Source: an uncultured Clostridium sp.
GTDB lineage: Bacteria > Bacillota_A > Clostridia > TANB77 > CAG-508
NCBI GenBank assembly: GCA_946491915.1
Contig: CAMLYR010000044.1
Coordinates: forward strand, 1 to 11,187
Length of the DNA: 11,187 nucleotides
Direction: 5' to 3'
Shown one piece after another: positions 1-6,600 of the stretch (its first letter is position 1; the number at the start of each line of letters is the position of its first letter). Position numbers and translations under genes: made by a program. The notes under the pieces were generated by a model. That model was not told the DNA's origin and did no database searches. It was given only the letters and a program-made list of their open reading frames with translations.

Positions 1-33
1 CAAAAAAATTAAAATTTTTTCAAAAATTATCTT

Positions 34-51
34 GACATTTTACCAGATGTC
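34..51. repeat. Short inverted repeat upstream of divergent promoters
   Basis: GACAT (34-38) and ATGTC (47-51) form a perfect 5-bp inverted repeat around an 8-bp spacer. It lies downstream of the leftward promoter and upstream of the rightward one, so it could be an operator or a small hairpin in the leftward transcript. A TTGACA at 32-37 overlaps its left arm, but the nearest TATACT (58-63) is 20 bp away, too far for a normal promoter. Five-bp arms also occur by chance in AT-rich DNA. Confidence 0.25.
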
Positions 52-96
52 TTTTTCTATACTTCTAGAAAATCCCTGCACAATTGCATAAGACAT

Positions 97-125
97 ATTA
101 TACTACTTTATGTTAATTTTTGCAA
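97..125 (-). promoter_or_regulatory. Sigma-A promoter reading left out of the window
   Basis: On the minus strand TTGCAA (120-125) is followed after exactly 17 bp by a perfect TATAAT (97-102). This predicts a start near position 90 and a leftward transcript for a gene beyond the window edge. Its -35 lies only 3 bp from the -35 of the rightward thioesterase promoter, so the two are arranged back to back. Confidence 0.6.
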
Positions 126-128
126 TGT

Positions 129-157
129 TTGACAGATACTTTTTTATTTTGTATAAT
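129..157 (+). promoter_or_regulatory. Consensus sigma-A promoter of the thioesterase gene
   Basis: TTGACA (129-134) and TATAAT (152-157) match the consensus at all 12 positions with a 17-bp spacer. Transcription should begin near 164, leaving a leader of about 19 nt with the AAAGGA ribosome binding site (167-172) almost at its 5' end. The promoter rules out the in-frame ATG at 120 as the translation start, because that codon is upstream of the transcript. Confidence 0.85.
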
Positions 158-182
158 ACCTTTTCGAAAGGATGCGATTTTG

Positions 183-602
183 ATGAGTTTTATATTTGAA
201 AGAACAATAAATTATTATGAAACAGATAAAATGGGGGTTGTTCATCACTCTAATTATATTCGATTTTTGGAAGAAGCTAGATGTGCATGGCTAAAAGAAG
301 CTGGTATGCCTTTTGAAAAATTTGAAGAAAAAGGTATTACTATCCCTGTTTTAGAAGTAAAATGTAAATATAAACATCATATAACTTTTGCTGATACGAT
401 TTTAATTAAAGTCTTTGTAAAAGATTTTAATGGTGTTAGATTAACCATTCAATATGAAGTAACTGATAAAAAAGATGGATCTGATGTCATTATTGCAGAA
501 ACCAAACATTGTTTTACTGATAAAAATTTGAGACCTGTAAATTTGAAGAAACATTGTCCAGAATTTAGTGATAAGTTTGAAGCATTAAAAGAAAATGATT
601 AA
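183..602 (+). CDS. 4HBT/YbgC-type acyl-CoA thioesterase
   Basis: This 139-aa single-domain hotdog-fold protein should hydrolyse an acyl-CoA (or acyl-ACP) thioester in the cytoplasm; the natural substrate cannot be read from the sequence. The signature of the 4-hydroxybenzoyl-CoA thioesterase/YbgC family is near the N-terminus: YYETDKMGVVHHSNYIRFLE at residues 11-30. D15 matches the catalytic aspartate, and the following GVVHHSNY segment forms the substrate-binding helix start. The length is typical for the family. The start at 183 was chosen over the in-frame ATG at 120 because a consensus promoter lies between them, AAAGGA at 167-172 is well spaced, and homologues begin just before the conserved Y-x-E-T-D. 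The gene is alone on its strand, with its own promoter and a strong terminator at 635-686. In Proteobacteria YbgC sits with the Tol-Pal genes, but no such context exists here. Confidence 0.9.
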   Translation: MSFIFERTINYYETDKMGVVHHSNYIRFLEEARCAWLKEAGMPFEKFEEKGITIPVLEVKCKYKHHITFADTILIKVFVKDFNGVRLTIQYEVTDKKDGSDVIIAETKHCFTDKNLRPVNLKKHCPEFSDKFEALKEND

Positions 603-634
603 AAATTCATAATATTAAAAATTATTCTTAATCG

Positions 635-686
635 AATAAAAAAGTAAGAAGTGCAATTTTTTTCTAACACTTCTTACTTTTTTATT
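635..686. terminator. Bidirectional rho-independent terminator
   Basis: Arms at 635-653 and 668-686 pair perfectly over 19 bp around a 14-nt loop. The core is GTAAGAAGTG/CACTTCTTAC, flanked by an A run on the left and a T run on the right, so the transcript ends in U's in either direction. It lies between the convergent thioesterase (ends 602) and pilin-like gene (ends 696) and should terminate both. Confidence 0.9.
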
Positions 687-695
687 TACCAAAAT

Positions 696-2051
696 TTATA
701 AATATAAAATAGAACGAAAAGAATCACTCTGATAACCCAAATTGGTTGAACGATAATTACGATCGCTCATATAAAAATTACTTGATTGTTTATAATTGGT
801 TCCTCTACAAGTACATGGGCCTGTTCCTCCTCTAATATGTGTTTCTGTTGTCCATTCAGTACAATTACTTGCCATATTACATATATTACATTGTATATCT
901 TCTGTTTCTCCTGTATTGGATAAGCTGTCATTTGTAATTGCTTGAATAGAATATGGTATCTCTTCTTCTTCTTGATTTTTCTGTATAAATAAGATTGCTG
1001 TATCCCATGCATAACTATTTATCAAATCACTATTTATTGTTGTATATAAATTTTGACATGCTTTTGCAGCATTTGGTTGTGTAATATTATTCCATAAATA
1101 TCCTTCTTGTGTAGGTGCTACTCCATATTGTTCTATATATCCATTAGATACTTTAGAATTTGCTTTTCCATCTGTACCATAACTCGCTTCAAATCTTGCT
1201 ATATAATATCCACCATTTGTTCTTACACTATTAATAAACCCATTTAGATTATTAGCTGGTGTATTACCTGCACCTGTTGAACTTTCAATATAAGCTGCAC
1301 TGGTAAACGTTATTATTTCTCCATCTAAAGTTTCTGGCGTTGTACTGGTATCTATTTCCCCTTTATAAGTAAAAGCATATCTTCCTAGTATAACTTCTCC
1401 ATTTACTGCATTTTGGACTGTTATTCCATTATCTCCTAATACTCCATCTACTGGTATCCATACATATTGATTTCCTTCATCGTCTTCTATTACTAAACCT
1501 TCATTAATACCAAGTGGTTCAGTGGTTCCATCTCCCCAATTTGCATTTCCTTCATTTATAGGCTTAAATCCTTCTGGTATAACTGGATTGTTTTTATTGC
1601 CTTCTTTTCCATTAATTGTACTTGCTTCTTTAAATATACCTGTAGTTTTATCTGGATTTCCTGGTGCTATATATTCCCCTAACATCACACTTCCATCTTT
1701 TTTGATTGTCACATCATATCCATCAACATTAACTGTTAGTGGAAAATGACTATCTGTTATTTCATCTGGAACTCCTGTTATGTTTTCTATTACATCCAAA
1801 TTGGTTTTTAAATCTCTATTATTAATCAATCCTTCTGTTCCAATACTTCCTGTGACTGCAATTTCTACTTGTTCTTCTGCATTTGCCTGTCCTGTTCTTT
1901 CTTTTGCTTCACTCGCTTTCGTTAAAATCCCATTATCACCTGTTAAAGTGACCATAGATACACCTGCTAATATTAATAACACGATAATGGTTATAACAAG
2001 GGCTATCAATGTGATACCATTATTTTTCTTTTGATTTATTTGTCTTCTCAT
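696..2051 (-). CDS. Pilin-like surface protein with FGE-like C-terminal domain
   Basis: This 451-aa protein begins with a class III (type IV pilin-like) signal. A 12-residue basic leader ends in G12, followed by ITLIALVITIIVLLILAG, one hydrophobic helix (about 13-35). The usual Glu at mature position 5 is Ala (A17). Prepilin peptidase would cut after G12 and export the rest. A charged helix (43-65) follows, as in pilins. The C-terminal half (about 155-451) resembles formylglycine-generating-enzyme/sulfatase-modifying domains (C-type-lectin-like fold): YVWIPV (196-201), GGYYIARFEASYG (280-292), NICNMASNCTEWT (389-401, cf. NxYDMAGNVWEW), RGG (407-409) and the closing SFRSILYL. No catalytic function is implied; such domains often serve in binding. 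Five Cys fall within residues 388-415. All nine Arg codons before residue 430 are AGA, while the last three are CGT. The RBS is AAGGAA-like at 2061-2066. It may be a minor pilin or a surface-anchored binding protein. Confidence 0.75.
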   Translation of the reverse strand: MRRQINQKKNNGITLIALVITIIVLLILAGVSMVTLTGDNGILTKASEAKERTGQANAEEQVEIAVTGSIGTEGLINNRDLKTNLDVIENITGVPDEITDSHFPLTVNVDGYDVTIKKDGSVMLGEYIAPGNPDKTTGIFKEASTINGKEGNKNNPVIPEGFKPINEGNANWGDGTTEPLGINEGLVIEDDEGNQYVWIPVDGVLGDNGITVQNAVNGEVILGRYAFTYKGEIDTSTTPETLDGEIITFTSAAYIESSTGAGNTPANNLNGFINSVRTNGGYYIARFEASYGTDGKANSKVSNGYIEQYGVAPTQEGYLWNNITQPNAAKACQNLYTTINSDLINSYAWDTAILFIQKNQEEEEIPYSIQAITNDSLSNTGETEDIQCNICNMASNCTEWTTETHIRGGTGPCTCRGTNYKQSSNFYMSDRNYRSTNLGYQSDSFRSILYL

Positions 2052-2333
2052 ATTCTAATTCCTTTCTTTCATCCTTTCCTAATTTTATCCATCTTCATTT
2101 ATGAATATATTTTATTTTTAATAGTATTTACCATTTCTTCCCTTTGTATTCAATCATATTTGCTTTTTTAATCTTATTACTTCCTATCTGCAAAAATAGC
2201 TTTTCGTGACATTGTTATTTTGCTTGTTTTTGTTGGATTTAGTTATCAAGTTATCTTGCTTGATTTCTTATCCTTTGATTGGGATTTTAAGACTTTAAGG
2301 ATATTTTATTTTTTATTTAATATTTGATTTAAC
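2052..2333 (-). other. Noncoding region upstream of pilin-like gene
   Basis: About 280 bp without a credible ORF, AT-rich, forming the promoter and leader region of the pilin-like gene. The only promoter candidate I find is weak: TTGAAT (2148-2153) and TAAATA (2125-2130), 17 bp apart on the minus strand. Minus-strand positions 2230-2165 contain a small hairpin (CTAT/ATAG around 8 nt). They also contain segments reminiscent of the c-di-GMP-I (GEMM) riboswitch, for example GTCACGAAAAGCTA at 2210-2197, but without the full core (see findings). A six-codon ATG-to-TAG mini-ORF directly precedes the gene and is probably chance. Confidence 0.4.
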
Positions 2334-2356
2334 AAAAAAAGAAGCCTAAGCTCCTT
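2334..2356 (-). terminator. Rho-independent terminator of the DUF2207 gene
   Basis: On the minus strand AAGGAGC pairs with GCTTCTT over 7 bp (one G-U pair) around a 4-nt loop, directly followed by a run of T's (2334-2340). The hairpin begins inside the last codons of the DUF2207 gene and its loop carries the TAG stop (2346-2348). It should separate this gene from the downstream pilin-like gene. Confidence 0.75.
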
Positions 2357-3407
2357 TATTTATTTTTTCTAACATATCATTTATATCATCTAAATTGATT
2401 TTATGTGTTACTTCTAATTGTTCTATAAAACTTTTGGTATAACTTGTATTTACATTTAACACAGTTGCATAGGCAAGATGTTTTTCTAACACCATTACAC
2501 TTTCTAATGGTTTATACTCTAGCAAAGTATAGTCTTCTAAGAATTTTTTATATTTGTCCCATCTTTTCATTTCTTTGGCGCCTTTTATCGTATAGGTACC
2601 ATCTAAGTATTCTCCTTTTCTTAGATAATGTATTATCAATCTCATAAAAGGTTCTATGATAGCAATTTCAATAGCCACAAAAATAGGAACAAATATCAGC
2701 GCAATCATTTCAACGTTTAATTGACTGTTTCCAGTGATTTGTGAATATAATAATCCCCCTACCATGATAGCAGAAGCTAAACATATAAACACTTTCCCTA
2801 AAGTTATTTTACTTTTTCTAATAAACTCATAGTTTTCAAATTCCTCTCTTATATATTTTATCCATGTGCTCATATTAATCTTTTCTTTTTTACAAATTTT
2901 ATCATATAAATATTTTTCATCTTTTTTTAATATTTCACTATTTTTGTCTAGTAACGGCTTTAATTCATAATGATTCTCATCTTTCTTATCTATTTTAAGA
3001 AATCCTTTTGCACATAAATTTAATACACAAGCTACCAAATCTTTTTTCTTTTCTATTCGTTGATTTTGTAAATAGGATAATACTGCTGGGCTATATTCTA
3101 CCTCTACATCTCTCACATAAATTCCTTCGTTTTTCGACAAACTTACTTTCATCTTATTATATATAGTATTTCCAATTCTAATAACCATATATCCAATGAT
3201 TATAATACTGATTAAAATCATAAAACCATTTTCAAAAAAAACTGTAACAAAAAAGAATGGAATAGAAGCAATTGTAAGGTATACTGGAAATATTGCTAAC
3301 CTTATATATTTTGTTTCTACTTTTTTTGCTTTTGCTTTATAAATAAGAACAGTTATTGCTACAGAAAAATTGTAAATAATTATGATTAATAATATATCTC
3401 TTATCAT
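2346..3407 (-). CDS. DUF2207-family membrane protein, short form
   Basis: A 353-aa integral membrane protein of unknown function. Likely membrane helices are at residues 3-23, 36-58, 61-80, 203-221 and 235-255, with a lysine-rich cytoplasmic segment (about 85-200) between the third and fourth. The family call rests on features of the C-terminal part of DUF2207 proteins: VEVEYSPAVLSYL (101-113), a winged-helix-like VLNLCAKGFLKI (128-139), RWDKYKKFLEDYTLLE (282-297) and LEKHLAYATVLNV (307-319). Family members commonly also have an N-terminal signal peptide and large extracellular domain. That part is absent here, and the protein starts directly with a membrane helix. AAGGGG at 3414-3419 is a good ribosome binding site, 6 nt before the ATG. 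It is co-directional with polC but 238 bp away, and a candidate promoter lies just upstream, so it is probably transcribed alone. Confidence 0.6.
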   Translation of the reverse strand: MIRDILLIIIIYNFSVAITVLIYKAKAKKVETKYIRLAIFPVYLTIASIPFFFVTVFFENGFMILISIIIIGYMVIRIGNTIYNKMKVSLSKNEGIYVRDVEVEYSPAVLSYLQNQRIEKKKDLVACVLNLCAKGFLKIDKKDENHYELKPLLDKNSEILKKDEKYLYDKICKKEKINMSTWIKYIREEFENYEFIRKSKITLGKVFICLASAIMVGGLLYSQITGNSQLNVEMIALIFVPIFVAIEIAIIEPFMRLIIHYLRKGEYLDGTYTIKGAKEMKRWDKYKKFLEDYTLLEYKPLESVMVLEKHLAYATVLNVNTSYTKSFIEQLEVTHKINLDDINDMLEKINKGA

Positions 3408-3426
3408 ATTCTTCCCCTTTTATTTT

Positions 3427-3454
3427 TTTATATTAGAAAGCCAAATTGTTTAAA
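3427..3454 (-). promoter_or_regulatory. Candidate promoter of the DUF2207 gene
   Basis: On the minus strand TTTAAA (3449-3454) and TATAAA (3427-3432) are 16 bp apart, matching 4 and 5 of 6 consensus bases. The predicted start is about 10-15 nt before the AAGGGG ribosome binding site. AT-rich sequence makes chance matches likely. Confidence 0.35.
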
Positions 3455-3471
3455 ATTTGAATAATTTGGCT
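3439..3471. repeat. Perfect inverted repeat between polC and DUF2207 gene
   Basis: AGCCAAATT (3439-3447) and AATTTGGCT (3463-3471) pair over 9 bp around a 15-nt loop. One arm lies in the spacer of the candidate DUF2207 promoter, so an operator role is possible. Alternatively it is a weak terminator for polC transcripts, although only a short T stretch follows on the minus strand. Confidence 0.5.
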
Positions 3472-3507
3472 CTACTCAACATTTCATTTCAGAATTTTTG
3501 AATCCAT

Positions 3508-3527
3508 TATTCTCTTTTTTGAGAATA
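3508..3527. repeat. Small hairpin TATTCTC/GAGAATA
   Basis: A perfect 7-bp inverted repeat (3508-3514 and 3521-3527) flanks six T's on the plus strand. No T tract follows on the minus strand, so it is not an obvious terminator of polC. Role unknown. Confidence 0.35.
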
Positions 3528-3566
3528 TATTTCATTAATGTATTCCATGAATGTATTTCATTTTAA
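3528..3566. repeat. 13-bp tandem repeat, about three copies
   Basis: Three consecutive 13-bp units: TATTTCATTAATG (3528-3540), TATTCCATGAATG (3541-3553) and TATTTCATTTTAA (3554-3566). The first two differ at two positions and the third diverges after TATTTCATT. It is noncoding and lies about 80-120 bp downstream of polC. It could be slipped-strand expansion or a set of protein-binding sites. Confidence 0.6.
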
Positions 3567-3627
3567 AAAATTTATATGAAAATATTTAAATAGGAATATC
3601 CCGAATCGAAAAAGGAATTTTTGAGTC

Positions 3628-3638
3628 CGTCCCCAAAA
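3628..3638 (-). repeat. TTGGGGACG-containing repeat downstream of polC
   Basis: Eight bases after the polC stop the minus strand reads TTTTGGGGACG. The same TTGGGGACG occurs at 11145-11153, five bases after the stop of the U32 gene. G-rich runs are rare in this AT-rich window, so these are likely members of a dispersed intergenic repeat family. Confidence 0.4.
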
Positions 3639-3645
3639 TCCCGTT

Positions 3646-6600
3646 TTAGCCAAACAAACTTAATTGATTGCTTTGGCTCATACCGTCTAAACATCCAAAT
3701 TTCTTCAATAAATCTGCTACGGAATCTCCTACTTTTGACCTGATTTTCATATCATCGATTGACATGAATTTTCCGTCTTTTCTAGCATTTTCAATTCCTA
3801 GTGCTGCCACTGTTCCAAGTCCTGCAATACTGTTTAGTGGCGGACGTATTCCCTCTTCTTCTACAATAAATCTTGTAGCGCTTGATTTGTATAGGTCAAT
3901 TGGTAAGAATTTGATGCCTCTTTCATACATTTCTAATACAAGTTCTAGTACAGGATACATTGCTTTGTCTTTTTGTGTTGCATTGTTTCCTTGTAAGTCG
4001 ATTTCTTTCATTTTATTTTTTACTTTTTCTTCTCCAAATGTCATGATTTCACTATCAAATTCATCTGCTGCTCTGATTGAGAAAAATGCTGCATAATAGG
4101 CTTTTGGTTCATGTACTTTAAACCATGCAATACGAAAGGCATTGGTTACATATGCTGCCGCATGTGCTTTTGGGAACATGTATTTTATCTTTTCACAAGA
4201 TTTGATATACCATTCTGGTACATTATGTTCTCTCATCAAGTCTGTATATTCTTTCCATTTTGCTGGGTCTTTCAATGCTTTTCCTTTACGTACAGTTTCC
4301 ATGATTTTAAATGCAGAGTTTGGTGGTAATCCTTGTTTGATTAAGTATATCATAATGTCGTCACGACAACAGATAGCCTCTGTTAAGGTTACCGTTCCAT
4401 TTTCGATTAAGGTTTGTGCATTTCCAAGCCACACATCTGTACCATGTGATAATCCTGATATACGAATCAATTCATCAAATGTCGTTGGTCTTGTATCTAC
4501 CAACATTCCTCTAACAAACTTTGTTCCAAATTCTGGTATACCATAACTTCCTACTTCTGAACCAATTTGTTTTGGTGTTACTCCTAAAGCATCTGTTGAA
4601 CTAAAGATAGACATGGTTGCTTTATCATCTAATGGTACTTTTGTTGGATCGATTCCTGTAATATCTTGCAACATTCTGATAACAGTCGGATCGTCGTGTC
4701 CTAGTATATCTAGTTTTAACAAGTTTTGGTCAATTGAGTGATAATCAAAATGGGTTGTAATAATATCGGAATTTGGGTCATCTGCTGGGTGTTGTACAGG
4801 ACAGAATTCATAGATTTCTCTTCCTTTTGGTACAACGATAATTCCTCCTGGATGTTGTCCTGTTGTTCTTTTAATTCCTGTACATCCATGTGATATTCTT
4901 TTAATTTCTGCTTGATTAATTGGAATATGTCTTTCTTCATAATAATTTTTAACATATCCATAAGCTGTTTTATCTGCAACTGTACCAATCGTTCCTGCTT
5001 TGAAAGTCGTTCCTTTCCCAAAGATAACTTCTGTATATTTATGGGCTTTTGCTTGATATTCTCCTGAGAAGTTTAAGTCAATATCTGGCTCTTTATCTCC
5101 ATTAAATCCAAGGAACGTTTCAAATGGAATATCCATTCCATCCTTGTCTAATTTGTGTCCACACTTTGGACATTCTTTATCTGGTAAGTCAAATCCATTT
5201 TTTACACCATAATCAGTAAAATCTGAATATTTACAATTTGGGCATCTATAATGTGCTGGAAGCGAGTTTACTTCTGTGATTCCTGTCATGTTTGCCACAA
5301 ATGATGAACCAACCGACCCTCTGGATCCTACAATATATCCATCCTCATTTGATTTCCATACTAGTTTTTGAGCAATGATATACATAACAGAAAATCCATT
5401 TTTGATAATAGAATCTAATTCTTTATCTAATCTTGTTTGCACAATTTCTGGCAATGGATCTCCATATAATTCATGGGCTTTATTATAAGCAATATCTTTT
5501 ATGGTTTGCTCACAACCTGGAATATGTGGTGGACATTTTTCTGGCGATATGGGACTAATTTGTTCACACATATCTGATATTTTATTCGTATTTGTAACAA
5601 CCACTTCATAAGCTTTTTCTTTTCCTAAATAACTAAATTCTTCTAGCATTTCTTCTGTTGTTCTTAAGTAAAGTGGTGCTTGATTATCTGCATCATCATA
5701 TTTTTGTCCTGCTTCTAAAATACGTCTATAAATTTCATCTTGCGGATCCATAAAATGCACATCACAAGTAGCTACAACTGGTTTATTTAATTTTTCTCCC
5801 AATTCTACAATTTTTCTATTAATATCTCTTAAAGCTTCTTCATCTGCAACCGTTCCATTTCGAATTAAGAATTGATTATTTCCTGTTGGTTGAATTTCTA
5901 AATAGTCATAGTCATTCGCAATTTCTTCGATTTCCTCATCTGTTTTTCCAAGCTCAATTGCTTGATATAACTCTCCTGCTTCACACGCACTTCCTAATAT
6001 CAATCCTTCTGAATATTTTTTATACAGACTTTTTAAGATACGTGGTTTTCTATAAAAATAATGTAAGTGTGATAAAGATACTAATTTATATAAATTCTTT
6101 AATCCTACATAGTTTTTGGCTAAGATAATCGCATGATAGGTTTTTAGTTTTTTATATTCCTCTTTTTTTGCTTCTTCACTTGCTGCTACTCTATCAATAT
6201 CTTCTACAATCGTTGCTCCTTTTTTCTTTAACATATCTACCATAACTTTAAATACTTTTACAGTTGTATCCACATCATCTAACGCACGGTGTGCTACTTC
6301 TACCTTGATACCTAAGTTTTCTGCAATTTTTCCCAACTTATATTTCTTGTAATCTGGGAATAAATCTTTTGCTAAACTTAGAGTGTCTAAATAAGTATAA
6401 TCAAAATCATATCCCAATACTTTGGCATTTTGTTTTAAGAATCCAACATCAAAATTTGCATTATGTGCTACAATAACAGTTTCTTTATCATCTCCCAAAA
6501 ATGCTAATAATTTTGGAAATACTTTATCAATCGTTTCTGCATCTTTTACCATCTCATCTGTAATGTTGGTAACTTCTGTAACTCTTTCTGGGATGTGTTT

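Noticed and set aside
32..63. Additional plus-strand promoter TTGACA...TATACT
   Set aside because: The spacer would be 20 bp, and the better candidate at 129-157 explains the gene.
120..182. Longer thioesterase reading from the in-frame ATG at 120 (21 extra residues)
   Set aside because: A perfect sigma-A promoter lies at 129-157, so this ATG would not be transcribed. The extra residues do not resemble the family, and a good ribosome binding site precedes 183.
767..1012. 81-codon minus-strand ORF inside the pilin-like gene in another frame
   Set aside because: It lies entirely within a real gene, has lysine-rich composition typical of shifted AT-rich frames, and lacks a ribosome binding site.
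696..2051. Complete diversity-generating retroelement
   Set aside because: No reverse transcriptase, template repeat or accessory gene is in the window. Only the protein fold and 3'-end codon shift hint at it, so it is kept as a question rather than a call.
696..2051. Active formylglycine-generating or sulfatase-maturing enzyme
   Set aside because: Only the fold motifs are present. The protein is exported by a pilin-type signal, and the residues around RGG do not match the catalytic Cys arrangement I know for the enzymes.
2052..2076. Mini-ORF of five codons plus TAG just before the pilin-like gene, in frame with it
   Set aside because: The nearest AGGAAAGG abuts its ATG with no proper spacing. 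It is most likely a by-product of the A/G-rich ribosome binding region.
4716..5021. 101-codon minus-strand ORF overlapping polC, and similar ORFs on either strand
   Set aside because: polC is intact through these regions with all catalytic motifs, and these frames show no recognisable domain or translation signal.
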